64,000 bases of DNA from Pseudoalteromonas sp. '520P1 No. 423' (GCF_001269985.1 NZ_BBZB01000002.1:1252680-1316679), one strand, 5' to 3'; shown: positions 35,311-45,214, counted from the stretch's first letter. Notes: generated by a model not told the origin, from the letters alone. Numbers and translations are program-made.

Positions 35311-36882
35311 ATGAAAAATAATACAGACATTTATAGTATTGATAGTACTGACTATAAAATAGGACAAGATAATATTCAAAAGTGGGGATTCGATGTCCAC
35401 AACCCTGTTTTTGGCGTCAGTACCGCATTAATTTTTATATTTCTTCTCGCCATTTTAGTAAGTGAACCTGAAACAGCAAAAACTGCTTTAGATGGTATAA
35501 AGTGGAAAATCATTGGGACGTTTGATGCCTTATTCATGTGGTCAGGAAATATCTTTGTATTATTTTGTCTTACACTCATTTTTTCACCCTATGGCAAAAT
35601 CCGTATAGGCGCAAGCGATGCCGAAGCAGATCATTCACGCCTTTCATGGTTTGCAATGTTATTTGCAGCAGGTATGGGCATTGGATTAATGTTTTGGAGC
35701 GTAGCTGAACCTGTTGCCTACTTAACCTCATGGTATAAAACGCCATTAGGTGTTGAACCAAATACTGCAGAGGCTGCACGTTTAGCTTTAGGTGCGACCA
35801 TGTATCATTGGGGTCTTCATCCTTGGGCCATATATTGTGTTGTTGCTTTATCTTTAGCATTTTTCAACTATAACAAAGGTTTACCTTTGTCTATTCGTTC
35901 TATATTTTATCCTTTATTGGGCGAAAAAACTTGGGGCTGGCCTGGACATATGGTAGATATACTCGCCGTCTTAGCAACTTTATTTGGTTTGGCGACCTCC
36001 TTAGGTCTTGGTGCACAACAAGCCACCAGCGGCATTAATCATGTATTTGGTACTGACGGTGGTATTGGCATGCAAATATCTGTGATTATTGGTGTGACTG
36101 CATTGGCAGTCTTCTCTGTTGCCAAAGGCTTAGAAAGTGGCGTAAAACAGCTTAGTAAAATTAATATGATACTGGCTTTTGCTTTGTTGGTATTTGTTAT
36201 TTTTACTGGATTTACTGTCACTATTGGCGCAATACCAACAACGTTATTTTCATATATTGAGAATATTATTCCATTGAGTAACCCACATGGTCGTAATGAT
36301 GAAGCCTGGTTTCAAGGCTGGACTGTATTTTATTGGGCTTGGTGGGTATCTTGGTCTCCGTTTGTTGGTATGTTTATCGCCCGAATATCTAAAGGGCGAA
36401 CTATTCGTGAATTTATTCTTGCAGTATTAATAATTCCGACGCTTGTGACAATTGTATGGGTGTCGGTATATGGTGGTCTAGCGATTGATCAAGTTATGAA
36501 TCAATTAGGTTCTTTGGGCACTGACGGTTTATCAGAAGTGCCTTTAGCTATGTTTCAGATGTTCGATTCACTTCCTATGAGTTCATTGCTTTCGCTTATC
36601 GCTATCGTATTAGTTATAGTGTTTTTTATTACCTCTTCCGATTCTGGCTCTCTAGTAATTGATAGCATTACTGCTGGTGGCAAGATAGATGCTCCTGCAC
36701 CTCAAAGAATTTTTTGGGCTATCATTGAAGGCGTGATTGCTGCTGCTTTGTTATGGGTAGGTGGCACCCAAGCAATTGAAGCACTTCAAGCTGGGGCGAT
36801 ATCAACAGGTTTGCCCTTTACAGTACTCTTATTATTAATGTGTGGTTGTCTATTAAAAGGCTTAAAAACTGAACCGAGATAA
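35311..36882 (+). CDS. BCCT-family betaine/choline/carnitine transporter
   Basis: 523 residues, 12 membrane spans, with the BCCT signature GMGIGLMFWSVAEPVAYL, the Trp-rich substrate box FYWAWWVSWSPFVGMFIARI (aromatic cage in spans 4 and 8) and ITSSDSGSLVIDSITAGG. It imports quaternary ammonium solutes such as glycine betaine, choline or carnitine by Na+ or H+ symport, typically for osmoprotection. The GxG pattern in helix 3 (MGIGL) is the Na+-coupled type rather than the Met-type, which is inference. The C-terminal cytoplasmic tail is short (ends LKTEPR), so osmosensing by a long tail is unlikely. Followed by a strong terminator. Confidence 0.92.
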   Translation: MKNNTDIYSIDSTDYKIGQDNIQKWGFDVHNPVFGVSTALIFIFLLAILVSEPETAKTALDGIKWKIIGTFDALFMWSGNIFVLFCLTLIFSPYGKIRIGASDAEADHSRLSWFAMLFAAGMGIGLMFWSVAEPVAYLTSWYKTPLGVEPNTAEAARLALGATMYHWGLHPWAIYCVVALSLAFFNYNKGLPLSIRSIFYPLLGEKTWGWPGHMVDILAVLATLFGLATSLGLGAQQATSGINHVFGTDGGIGMQISVIIGVTALAVFSVAKGLESGVKQLSKINMILAFALLVFVIFTGFTVTIGAIPTTLFSYIENIIPLSNPHGRNDEAWFQGWTVFYWAWWVSWSPFVGMFIARISKGRTIREFILAVLIIPTLVTIVWVSVYGGLAIDQVMNQLGSLGTDGLSEVPLAMFQMFDSLPMSSLLSLIAIVLVIVFFITSSDSGSLVIDSITAGGKIDAPAPQRIFWAIIEGVIAAALLWVGGTQAIEALQAGAISTGLPFTVLLLLMCGCLLKGLKTEPR

Positions 36883-36922
36883 TTTCTATTCATGCTCTGG
36901 TAAGTAAATTATTTTCTGCCAG

Positions 36923-36952
36923 AGTAGAAATCATGGTGAAATGATTTCTACT
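36923..36952 (+). terminator. Terminator of the BCCT gene
   Basis: Perfect 12-bp stem AGTAGAAATCAT / ATGATTTCTACT with a 6-base loop, followed by a T-rich stretch. Confidence 0.8.
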
Positions 36953-37028
36953 GTATTTATTCAATCTTGATTGATACTATATCCATTCGCGGCTGCGCAT
37001 CGATTCAATACTAATATAAGAGAATATT

Positions 37029-37460
37029 ATGATTGTAGAAAATGTGCTTCCTGAACATTATGATGAAATGCTAATTGTTTGGGAAAACTCAGTCCGAGCA
37101 ACACATGACTTTATCACTGAAAAAGATATCGTGTTTTTTAAACCAATTATCATGGAGCAAGCTTTCCCTGCAGTTACATTAAAATGTGTTAAAGATAAAT
37201 TTGGTTCAATTATTGGTTTTATGGGCGTCCATGAAATGAAAGTTGAAATGTTATTTATTTTAAACAACATAAGAGGAAGTGGCGTTGGTAAGTTATTATT
37301 GCAATACGCAATTGATAATTTAAATGCAAATAGTGTAGATGTAAACGAACAAAATCCATTAGCTGTTGGGTTTTACCAACATATGGGTTTTAAAGTGATA
37401 TCTCGCTCACCCATTGATAATATGGGGAAACCTTTCCCTATTTTACATATGAAGTTATAA
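37029..37460 (+). CDS. GNAT acetyltransferase, YjaB-like
   Basis: 143 residues. Start region VLPEHYDEMLIVWENSVRAT then HDFITE corresponds to the E. coli YjaB pattern 'vaIW..SV.ATHDFl'; the acetyl-CoA loop is LNNIRGSGVGKLLLQYAI, and the end VNEQNPLAVGFYQHMGFKVI then GKPFPILHM also follows YjaB. Function in the cell is unknown beyond probable acetyl transfer. AAGAGAATATT precedes the ATG. Confidence 0.85.
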   Translation: MIVENVLPEHYDEMLIVWENSVRATHDFITEKDIVFFKPIIMEQAFPAVTLKCVKDKFGSIIGFMGVHEMKVEMLFILNNIRGSGVGKLLLQYAIDNLNANSVDVNEQNPLAVGFYQHMGFKVISRSPIDNMGKPFPILHMKL

Positions 37461-37712
37461 GTCTCGGTTTTCCATAATCCGAATTTGTTAGAAGAAGTGC
37501 CAAAAGCCAATAACCAAGGCACTTCCGTTTCCTTGCTTATAACAAGATTTGCTCCCTAAATTTTATAATACTGTCCTACTAATTAATTTGAATTTCAGCC
37601 AATATGAATTTATTTTCCATTAAATTCAAATTGTTAAATTATGTAGTTGTTTGTATTTAATGGCGCAACAATGAAAGTTAACACTACCAACCATTAATGA
37701 AGGTGTTAATTT

Positions 37713-37964
37713 ATGAAATATATTTTATTACTTGGGTTATTAATCACTTCTTATTCAGCTTCTGCAACACTATATAAATGCAATATCAATAATGTGCTGA
37801 TATTTAGCCAATTTCCATGTTCAAATAAACAAGAGAAAAAAATCGTAAAATCTGTTGATACAACTAATATAAAATCAAAGTTAGCTGTAAATAAAACGAG
37901 TCATTTGTCTAAAATCGAACACAAGCTTTTAGATAATATAAAATTGGCTGTTTACCGATATTAG
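37713..37964 (+). CDS. Small exported DUF4124-like protein
   Basis: 83 residues: signal peptide (MKYILLLGLLITSYSASA), then LYKCNINNVLIFSQFPCSNK, the DUF4124 core ('yKw.d..G.v.ysq.PC') with its Cys pair. The C-terminal 45 residues are unstructured. The next 120 bases after the stop still read as plausible coding sequence in another frame, so the gene may be shortened by a frameshift. AAGGTG lies eight bases upstream of the ATG. Confidence 0.65.
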   Translation: MKYILLLGLLITSYSASATLYKCNINNVLIFSQFPCSNKQEKKIVKSVDTTNIKSKLAVNKTSHLSKIEHKLLDNIKLAVYRY

Positions 37965-38229
37965 CTAACGGTAGACTTGTTAGCTTAGAGACATCAAGTA
38001 ACTATGTAAACGTCGCAATTAATTTAATAGAAGAATTGGACACTCAAGAACCAGAGCAATGACTCCTTTCACCCAATATAAATATTCACCTAACTATTCT
38101 CGACTTTGCTCAACTAAATTATAAATACTGAGTGCGTCTGATTCTGTTAACTTAATGAGTTTTATTGTACCTGTTACTTCAAAATGTAAAGGTTATCACC
38201 TTTATAAATGACTTAAAAGAAAGCGAACA

Positions 38230-38673
38230 TCAAATCTTTACCAGTTTGATTGATTTTATTTCTTGTGGCTTAAGTATGGAATACAAATGAGTCATTATAT
38301 CATGAGATCGACCCTTAACTTGAAAGTCATACCCTTGCCCATTACCTACTTCTATAAAAGATAAGTAATTATTTGAAACCGTAATTTCACCTATCTTATC
38401 AATCAGTAAAATGGATGCAGGACTCATACTTGTACTCTGACAAAACAGTAATTGCTCCTCCCTCCTGATTAGGTTTTTAATATTATTTTTCTTTTTATAA
38501 GTATTCGAGCTTGTAAATGAAAGCGTTACAAGGTTTGCTAACGTAAAAATAGACATCAGGACATATTGCAACTCAATTTTATCCAATACAGAATAAAAGT
38601 ACGCAAAGGTTATCCCGAATATAACCGCTAATAATATTAAAAATTTAGATAAGGTGTTTTCATTTTTAATCAT
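38230..38673 (-). CDS. Two-span membrane protein of unknown function
   Basis: About 147 residues from the ATG at 38673, which overlaps the stop of the upstream gene as ATGA. Two adjacent membrane helices (about 9-48) are followed by a soluble C-terminal domain of beta type (ILLIDKIGEITVSNNYLSFI) and a final basic strand (IKSIKLVKI), reminiscent of small PH-like membrane proteins but not assignable. Translationally coupled to the upstream exported protein. Confidence 0.65.
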   Translation of the reverse strand: MIKNENTLSKFLILLAVIFGITFAYFYSVLDKIELQYVLMSIFTLANLVTLSFTSSNTYKKKNNIKNLIRREEQLLFCQSTSMSPASILLIDKIGEITVSNNYLSFIEVGNGQGYDFQVKGRSHDIMTHLYSILKPQEIKSIKLVKI

Positions 38674-39080
38674 AATTTCCACACTATCTCATTACGTAGT
38701 TTTTTTACCAAAGCAACATCAGGACCTGCAACAGAGGTATAAACAAATGTCTTACCATCTAGCTTTGCACATGTAATAGATGCCCTGTTATCATTGAATT
38801 TTCCATATACATACTTAGCTTTATCGTACTTTAAGTTTCTGTTAATAGTTTTAAAGCTTAGAGATTCAAGGATATTTTTGCCTTTCATAGCGCATAACTC
38901 AGCATCTATCTCTAATACTTTGAAATCGGACCATAAATGAGGTGTATAAGTTTTAGTGAGTTCCGGTACTTCTACTGGTGATGCAAAATAATTTATTACA
39001 ACTGAACTGAACGTTTCACCATAATTTACTATGCCGTAAACTAAAACTAAAAACATGATTAGTATTACTTTTTTAAACAC
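38670..39080 (-). CDS. Small membrane-anchored hypothetical protein
   Basis: 136 residues with an N-terminal anchor or signal (FKKVILIMFLVLVYGIVNYG) and a periplasmic domain of about 105 residues containing two Cys (ELCAMKG; ITCAKLDG) likely to form a disulfide. Family not recognised. It overlaps the next gene by four bases (ATGA), so the two products are probably made together. Confidence 0.65.
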   Translation of the reverse strand: MFKKVILIMFLVLVYGIVNYGETFSSVVINYFASPVEVPELTKTYTPHLWSDFKVLEIDAELCAMKGKNILESLSFKTINRNLKYDKAKYVYGKFNDNRASITCAKLDGKTFVYTSVAGPDVALVKKLRNEIVWKL

Positions 39081-39196
39081 TATTAATCCTTTAACTATCT
39101 TTAATACCCTATAAATAGTGGGGTTAATTGAATTTTCTAGTAAAGGAACATTAACGAAATTTGAGTAAGGTTACAATAAATATCTTGTTTAAACGG

Positions 39197-39246
39197 TTTT
39201 CAGAAATGAAGTGGTAAAAAAAATTAAATTACTTCATTTCTGAAAA
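39197..39246. repeat. 16-bp perfect inverted repeat after the iron operon
   Basis: Arms TTTTCAGAAATGAAGT (39197-39212) and ACTTCATTTCTGAAAA (39231-39246), 18-base AT-rich loop, directly downstream of the last gene of the iron operon. There is no T-run, so it is a message-stabilising hairpin or Rho-assisted end rather than a classical terminator. Confidence 0.7.
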
Positions 39247-39259
39247 GTTTTATTTAAGC

Positions 39260-39526
39260 TTATTGTTTTGATGAACGCCATGCATTAATAAGTGCCACAA
39301 TGAAAATATTTAATGCGAGATAGGAAAGCCAATAAACACTCATCATAGCCGTGTTTTGAAAAGCTACTATCACGAATGACACTAATAATAAAAACCAACC
39401 TAACACTTTAAATCTTTTTCCTTTTTCAGCTGTGAAAGTTGTATTGAATACCGAGCGAAAATGTTTAGTCATGGTCATAGATAAACACCATAGGGCAATG
39501 AGTTGAAGGATAAAACTGATTAGCAT
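39260..39526 (-). CDS. DUF3325-family inner-membrane protein of the iron operon
   Basis: 88 residues with three membrane helices. LWCLSMTMTKHFRSVFNTTF then KRFKVLGWFLLLVSFVI follow the DUF3325 pattern ('lA.e.H....f......... R.lGw.ll..s'). This family is regularly found behind TonB receptors together with DUF3649 and PepSY proteins; its job is unknown, possibly in iron release or reduction at the inner membrane. It overlaps the PepSY gene by 7 bases and ends the operon. Confidence 0.75.
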   Translation of the reverse strand: MLISFILQLIALWCLSMTMTKHFRSVFNTTFTAEKGKRFKVLGWFLLLVSFVIVAFQNTAMMSVYWLSYLALNIFIVALINAWRSSKQ

Positions 39527-41067
39527 ACGGCTTCCTCTTTGTTTTTAAATTCAGATACAGCATTTCTGTTTTTACCTTTGAGCCATGAATATACTTTTAA
39601 ACACACGCCTCCAGATATGAGTAAAGCTAAATTAAAACTGATATAGGCCATATTTTGATTGTCTAAAGCGTTAATTAGCCAATTTTTTTCGATGAGAAAA
39701 TCAATCAAAGGTAATAAAGATAATGCCAACCCGGTTACTAACATAATATCAGCCCAGGTTTTTAAAGCAGGCCTTAAAAAACTATATAGCAATGAGACAA
39801 ACCAAACTATCAGAAAAACTGATACTTCTAATTCTGCTCTTGATTCAATATTAAGAGGGATTATTCTATTAGCATAAAAATAACTTGTGATGGCTAATAG
39901 TAAACCTGCAATGCCAGCTATATTTAAACGCTCAACTACTAAGTGTCCAAAATGACGTTTTTTAACTTTATCTAAGCGTTTTTTTAACCAGATAATCAAA
40001 CCACTGGCAATTAAAATACAGCTAGCAACCCCCATAAAAAACAACAGCCAACGAAGCATAGGTGTTGCAAAATGCGCTTCATGTAAGCCATAAAATATTC
40101 TGCGGATCTTTCTTGCAGTACGTTCAGGTTCAATTGGGGCTAATTGCTCACCACTTTGTGCATTAAATGCTAATACTTCCTCTTTATTTGATAATAAAAT
40201 TAGCGGGTTGCGATAAACTATAATGCGGCCATTTGAATCAAAAGGTCTTTCATATACGATAGATTTGATTGCAGATTTTTCAGGCCAATGTTTTTTAATT
40301 GTATTCACAATAGGCATAAGATCTTTGATTGGTTCAACAGCAATATTAGAAGAGATGACTTTAGGTAAAGACGTTGATACTTGTTTATTTAAGTCTCTAT
40401 AGCCATTTTCAAAATGGTGTTGCGCACTAAAAGGGACATAGATACTAATATAAATCAGCAAAGCACTAAAACTAATTACAAAACAAAAAGGTATGGTGAT
40501 CACTCCCATAACAGCATGAGTATCTGTGAGTGTTTTCATTAACTTATTAAGACGTATGGTAAAAAAATCTTTAAAAAATCGCCTGTGAGTAAAAATACCA
40601 GTAAAAACGCCTATCAACATCACCATAGCTGCAATGCCAGCAATATAACGCCCACCAAATTGACGCATTTCTAATGTGTAGTGAAATGTTCTAAAAAAAT
40701 TACCTCCATTTGAATCTCTCACTGAGATTTCTTTATATGTTTCACTATCTAATACTTTTGAAAAGCGCTTGGCTCTTTTTTCACTTGGCATAAACCAAGA
40801 GATAACAAATTGATTATTCCGTTGCGTAGGTAAATTAATATGCCATCGTTCAGAGTCTTTTGATTGTTTATTTAATAAAGTTAAAGATTGATTTAGTAAT
40901 TTATCAGAAGATTTATTACTACCAAGTTCAGGCTTCATCCATTGGCTGATCTCGGGATTAAAATAACTGAGTGTGCCTGTTACAAATATTGCAAATAAAA
41001 GCCAGCCTATTAATAATCCACTATAAGTATGCAACCAAATCATACATTTTCTAAAATCTGGTTTCAT
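39520..41067 (-). CDS. PepSY-associated TM protein (iron-uptake reductase-like)
   Basis: 515 residues. Begins with MIWLHTYSGLLIGWLLFAIF (PepSY_TM helix 1 with a His), then periplasmic PepSY-type regions, LTDTHAVMGVITIPFCFVIS (helix with His) and FYGLHEAHFATPMLRWLLFF (His-containing helix), then further spans. Proteins of this type (FsrB-like, PiuB-like) sit in the inner membrane; conserved His residues suggest heme binding and a role in reducing imported ferric chelates. It overlaps the DUF3649 gene by ATGA and the DUF3325 gene by 7 bases. Confidence 0.85.
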   Translation of the reverse strand: MKPDFRKCMIWLHTYSGLLIGWLLFAIFVTGTLSYFNPEISQWMKPELGSNKSSDKLLNQSLTLLNKQSKDSERWHINLPTQRNNQFVISWFMPSEKRAKRFSKVLDSETYKEISVRDSNGGNFFRTFHYTLEMRQFGGRYIAGIAAMVMLIGVFTGIFTHRRFFKDFFTIRLNKLMKTLTDTHAVMGVITIPFCFVISFSALLIYISIYVPFSAQHHFENGYRDLNKQVSTSLPKVISSNIAVEPIKDLMPIVNTIKKHWPEKSAIKSIVYERPFDSNGRIIVYRNPLILLSNKEEVLAFNAQSGEQLAPIEPERTARKIRRIFYGLHEAHFATPMLRWLLFFMGVASCILIASGLIIWLKKRLDKVKKRHFGHLVVERLNIAGIAGLLLAITSYFYANRIIPLNIESRAELEVSVFLIVWFVSLLYSFLRPALKTWADIMLVTGLALSLLPLIDFLIEKNWLINALDNQNMAYISFNLALLISGGVCLKVYSWLKGKNRNAVSEFKNKEEAVC

Positions 41068-41345
41068 GAAATATTTCCTATGTAATGAATTAAACAGAAA
41101 ACTGAACTAACCAATGCAATATCACGCCAAACTAATAAAGCGCTTGACCTAGAGAAGCTAAAAATCACACAAGCAAAATAAAATACGTAGCTGAAAATAG
41201 TTCCTAGATAAACGGCATCTGATTTAAAGCAACCAAATACATGCATAAATATTGGAACCAAAGCAAAGCTGCTGGCAACTGCTAGTCCATAACTTCCAAA
41301 AATGGCAGCTAAAGCACGAAAAGTAATACTCAATCTATAATTCAT
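41064..41345 (-). CDS. DUF3649-family small membrane protein
   Basis: 93 residues, three or four helices: SITFRALAAIFGSYGLAVAS then PIFMHVFGCFKSDAVYLGTI and a final FSRSSALLVWRDIAL, matching DUF3649 ('..sRalAA..GgY.la......ll....ea.l......f..y....waF..rs....w'). First of the three inner-membrane genes; overlaps the PepSY gene by ATGA. A hairpin separates it from the receptor gene upstream. Confidence 0.8.
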   Translation of the reverse strand: MNYRLSITFRALAAIFGSYGLAVASSFALVPIFMHVFGCFKSDAVYLGTIFSYVFYFACVIFSFSRSSALLVWRDIALVSSVFCLIHYIGNIS

Positions 41346-41386
41346 TATTAATTTTAAATTTCCGATTCAGATGTATAAACTTTAAA

Positions 41387-41412
41387 ACCAATCAGGCAAA
41401 TACCTGATTGGT
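41387..41412 (-). terminator. Hairpin between receptor and inner-membrane genes
   Basis: 10-bp perfect stem ACCAATCAGG / CCTGATTGGT with a 6-base loop, and a short T-run on the minus strand. Sits 37 bases after the receptor stop and 40 before DUF3649. Likely an attenuator lowering expression of the downstream membrane genes. Confidence 0.75.
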
Positions 41413-41448
41413 CTTAATTGTTAATATTGTTTTTTAAACTTTAATTAT

Positions 41449-44124
41449 TTAAAAGGTATATCTCACAGTTAACTTAGCGTTACGACTATCACCTGGTAAA
41501 CCACCGATAAATAGTGCTTTAACATAATAGGTTTCATCGGTTAGATTTCTTAAATTTAGTTGCACATTCCAGTTTTCAACATCGTAACTAACCGCAGCAT
41601 CCAACACTGTATATGCGTCTATGGTTGAATCGGGTAAACCAAATGCGTTTGAATTAATACTTCGCTTACCGGTATAAGTCATACCTAAACTAAGCTTTAT
41701 CGGATTCGCTAATTCACTAAATGATTTTTGATAACTCGTCCAGATACTGGCAAACTTTTTAGGGATCCCTTTTCTTTGCCCCGATTGTGCTTGTTCATTT
41801 TGATTTCTGATTTCAACAGCATCTTGATATGTGGCATTAAAATTCATAGACCAAACATCATTAATTGCCATATTCATATCAAACTCGTAACCTTTAGTAT
41901 TATCTTCGTTATCAAAAACATACTTAGGAACACTGATGTTGTATTCACTGTCTTCAGGGTTATCATTGTATAAAGGGTGAGAACGACGAATATTTGTTTT
42001 TCTTGTTTCAAAATAAACGAGTGAAGCTAATAACTCTTCATCAAATGCTGTAAAACGTATACCTAAATCAAATGACTTAGACTCAGAATCAGGAATATCG
42101 CTAAAGCCTAAAATACTTGAGGCTGTACGACCTTTTGAAAAGTTAACAAAAGATGCAAAATCATCTGTGATTCGATAATTTAAGCCTAAGTTATAAGTGT
42201 TTCCTGAATCTGAAAAATCTTCTTCTTCAGAAATATCAGGTGTTCTTGGTGTGCCTTTATGCTGATAGGATTGCTTAATTTTAGAGTGTGCGAATCCAAA
42301 TCTACCCGTTAAGATATCATTAAAATAAAGTACTTCCTGAAAACTTAAACCATACGAAGTGACCGATGAATCATAATTAGAAGTTAAAGTTGGGTCATAT
42401 TCCATAAAGCTTTTTGTTGGCCAATTTGGATTACGAATATCTAGAATATACGGAAGCGGCTCAGCAGCTGAGCTACCATCAGCATCACTTAAACTCCAGC
42501 TTTTAACTGTCATAGAACGATCTTCAAAGTTCGCACTGATCAAATGCTCACCTTCAAACGGGCCTAATGACCAACTCGTATTAAAATCAGCAAAGTATTG
42601 CCAACTTGTTTCACTTGCATCACTTCTTCTATATTGCTGGCGTCTTGCTGCAAATGGATAAATCACATCATCAATTATAAGCGGCGCGCGAGGATCAGCG
42701 TTTATTTCTCCTCGGCGATCCCAATAAACATAGTTAAACGCACCTGTTTGACGAATAAAATCAGTTTCATACTCTCTAAACTGCACTTTTTGTAATAAGC
42801 TAGTATCATTCGAAAAATCAACGCTATGACTTATTTTAAATCTTAATTCTTCACCTTCATTAGGCTTAGACATAGGTGAAATTAAACCTTGGCTACCTAA
42901 ATCAAATGGTTTTAAACCATCAGTTGCAGCCAATGACTTAGCTAACTCCTGTCTTTGTACATCACTAAGTTGTAATCCCCAATTGCCATCATTATCTGCA
43001 TCAGTATCATTGACTAAGTCTTGCCAAGTGATTTCACCAGGGTTGGCGTTAATGCTATCTAAGTTCAAAATACGAACTGGGTGACCGATAGAATCAACTT
43101 GATTTTCATCATCAATGAAGGCTGTTGAAAATATTAACTCTTGATCTTGTTGTAGATTCAAACGTAAAGAAGCATATACTTCATTTCGGGCAGAGCTAAG
43201 ACCTCGATAACCATCTGTTTCTTCAAAATTAGCAACAAACCTATAGGCCATAGAATCATTTATAGCGGATGTTGCATCTAACATCATGCTTTGATTATCC
43301 CATTGCCCTACTGTTGCTTTTACTTGATAGAAAGGTTTATCTAATGGTTTTTTTTCTACTAAATTAATAACACCGCCGGCAGAGCCTGTGCCATATAATC
43401 CAGTAGCAGGTCCTTTTAATACTTCAATACTTTCAACATTTGTTGTTGTTCTGGTTGGATTGTAACTGTTGCCTAAACCTGCACCACCATACATACCATC
43501 ATAAATATAATTCGCACCTAAACCACGAATAATTAAATTATCACCTATACCGTAATTATTACCTGATTGTGTTAATCCACTTATGTTTCTTAAACTATCT
43601 TGTAAAGTAGACGTAGATTGTTCGTCTAATAGAAACTTATCAACGACAACTATGGCAGCCGGAGTCTCCATTAAACTCATATTAGATTTAGTTGCAGTAC
43701 CTGACTCTAAAATCAGTTTATTATGTCTGCCATAAACACTAATATGTTCTAATGTTTGATTATTTCTAACTAAATTATTTTGTGGCTTTACAATACTAGT
43801 TGCTTTTACTTCGCGTTCTTTATGCTTAATTACAACATCAGTTTCAGATACCCATTGTGCTTCTAATTGCGTATTGTTTAGTAACTGCATTAGAGCATGT
43901 TTAACCGATTTAGCTTGATATACACCATTCACATTTAATCCATTAATAACTTTATCTCTGGCAAAAATTTGTATATCACTTTGTTTAGCTAAGCTTGTTA
44001 GTGCGCTAGCTAAAGATTGTTGTTTAATTGTGATTGATATATTTGATTCAAGTGCAATAACAGAACTAGACATTGCAACAGCAAATGCCAAACTACTTAA
44101 TTTAAATGTTGATTTACCAGACAT
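41449..44124 (-). CDS. TonB-dependent siderophore receptor with STN signalling domain
   Basis: 891 residues. Signal peptide (about 1-24), then an STN/secretin domain (about 28-92: ITIKQQSLASALTSLAKQSD, LMQLLNNTQLEAQW), which contacts the anti-sigma factor, then a TonB box region, plug (AAIVVVDKFLLDEQSTSTLQ, NLIIRGLGANYIYDGMYGG, IEVLKGPATGLYGTGSAGG) and a barrel ending VRYTF. The layout is that of FecA/FpvA-type receptors of ferric siderophores with cell-surface signalling. With FecR and the sigma factor just upstream on the same strand, the signalling triad is complete. Ligand not deducible. Confidence 0.93.
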   Translation of the reverse strand: MSGKSTFKLSSLAFAVAMSSSVIALESNISITIKQQSLASALTSLAKQSDIQIFARDKVINGLNVNGVYQAKSVKHALMQLLNNTQLEAQWVSETDVVIKHKEREVKATSIVKPQNNLVRNNQTLEHISVYGRHNKLILESGTATKSNMSLMETPAAIVVVDKFLLDEQSTSTLQDSLRNISGLTQSGNNYGIGDNLIIRGLGANYIYDGMYGGAGLGNSYNPTRTTTNVESIEVLKGPATGLYGTGSAGGVINLVEKKPLDKPFYQVKATVGQWDNQSMMLDATSAINDSMAYRFVANFEETDGYRGLSSARNEVYASLRLNLQQDQELIFSTAFIDDENQVDSIGHPVRILNLDSINANPGEITWQDLVNDTDADNDGNWGLQLSDVQRQELAKSLAATDGLKPFDLGSQGLISPMSKPNEGEELRFKISHSVDFSNDTSLLQKVQFREYETDFIRQTGAFNYVYWDRRGEINADPRAPLIIDDVIYPFAARRQQYRRSDASETSWQYFADFNTSWSLGPFEGEHLISANFEDRSMTVKSWSLSDADGSSAAEPLPYILDIRNPNWPTKSFMEYDPTLTSNYDSSVTSYGLSFQEVLYFNDILTGRFGFAHSKIKQSYQHKGTPRTPDISEEEDFSDSGNTYNLGLNYRITDDFASFVNFSKGRTASSILGFSDIPDSESKSFDLGIRFTAFDEELLASLVYFETRKTNIRRSHPLYNDNPEDSEYNISVPKYVFDNEDNTKGYEFDMNMAINDVWSMNFNATYQDAVEIRNQNEQAQSGQRKGIPKKFASIWTSYQKSFSELANPIKLSLGMTYTGKRSINSNAFGLPDSTIDAYTVLDAAVSYDVENWNVQLNLRNLTDETYYVKALFIGGLPGDSRNAKLTVRYTF

Positions 44125-44269
44125 GGATTTACAACTCTCCGACAGTAATGTAAGTGATAACTATATTCATTACCAATAAGGACGTTAATCATATTCAAAA
44201 CCCGTAAAAATAAATTAAAAAAGATGAATTTAATTCTTAATTCACCTTTCATATAAAATAAAAGCTTAA

Positions 44270-45214
44270 TTATTTTAGTTTTACTTCGTTGTTTTCGTTA
44301 ACGATTTCTAATCCTAAGCCATTTGTGATTAATTTTAGGGCTTGCATGGGTTTTTCAAGATTAACAGTGCCTGAAATTAATTCGTAAGCCATATCTTGAT
44401 TAAGTAGACTGATAGGTTTGGAGACATAAGGCTGTATTTGCGTTAATACATCTTTTAAATATCTCGCTTTAAAGTTTAGTTTAACATCACGCCAATTCTG
44501 ATCTGATTGAATGACTTTAGCTGTTTGCCAATAGTCATTAAATTCGGTTAAAAAGCCTTCTTGGATCACTCGGTTTGTGTGTTTGAAGTTCACTTTTACT
44601 TTATGCTCTGTTACTGCTAATTGCAAAAAAGGCCGAGTATTAACCGTAAATGCGGTTCCTAGAGCAGTAAATTTATGTTGTTCATAACGTACTACAAATG
44701 GTCTTGTCTTATCTTTAGCTACATCAAAATGTGCGTCACCGTTCAGTATTGTTATTTGACGTCTATCATGATCAAAATATACAAGCACTTCACTTTTTGC
44801 ATTCAAACTTATGGTACTACCATCAGGTAAATCGAAATCTGCTTGTTGCGCAACCTGTGTTTTATAACTTTTAGAATAATATTGTGTGTCTAAATTAAAG
44901 TAGATAAAGGAAAAAAAGAAAAAACTCGCTACCAAAGCCATATATGAGATGAACTTAATTGGCACTTTATCAACCTTTTTTTCTGACTTAAAAGTGATAG
45001 GACTTACTTTTTTAACTACAAAATCTGTAGACTCGTTTTTTGGTATGCTTTCTAGGATTTGCCAATTTTGACTAAGATCATCAAATACCTGTTTATGACT
45101 AACTGAAGTATTTAACCAATTGACGAATTCAGGATCAGCAGTAAGTGAATTATGATCGAATTTAACTATCCACATCGCTGCTTCTAATTTAATTTCTGCG
45201 ATATTATTTTCCAT
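44270..45214 (-). CDS. FecR-like anti-sigma factor
   Basis: 314 residues. Cytoplasmic N-terminal domain (about 1-85) with the FecR_N/DUF4880 pattern EAAMWIVKFDHNSLTADPEF and VNWLNTSVSHKQVFDDL; one membrane helix (about 92-108: FISYMALVASFFFFSFIYF); periplasmic FecR domain (DFDLPDGSTISLNAKSEVLV, then HFDVAKDKTRPFVVRYEQH) and an STN-like C-terminal part. It relays the receptor signal to the sigma factor. Start overlaps the sigma gene by 11 bases. Confidence 0.9.
   Translation of the reverse strand: MENNIAEIKLEAAMWIVKFDHNSLTADPEFVNWLNTSVSHKQVFDDLSQNWQILESIPKNESTDFVVKKVSPITFKSEKKVDKVPIKFISYMALVASFFFFSFIYFNLDTQYYSKSYKTQVAQQADFDLPDGSTISLNAKSEVLVYFDHDRRQITILNGDAHFDVAKDKTRPFVVRYEQHKFTALGTAFTVNTRPFLQLAVTEHKVKVNFKHTNRVIQEGFLTEFNDYWQTAKVIQSDQNWRDVKLNFKARYLKDVLTQIQPYVSKPISLLNQDMAYELISGTVNLEKPMQALKLITNGLGLEIVNENNEVKLK

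Noticed and set aside
38085..38180. Minus-strand stretch KLIKLTESDALSIYNLVE reminiscent of a GNAT start
   Set aside because: Only about 30 codons, no acetyl-CoA motif and no start; too little to call a relic.
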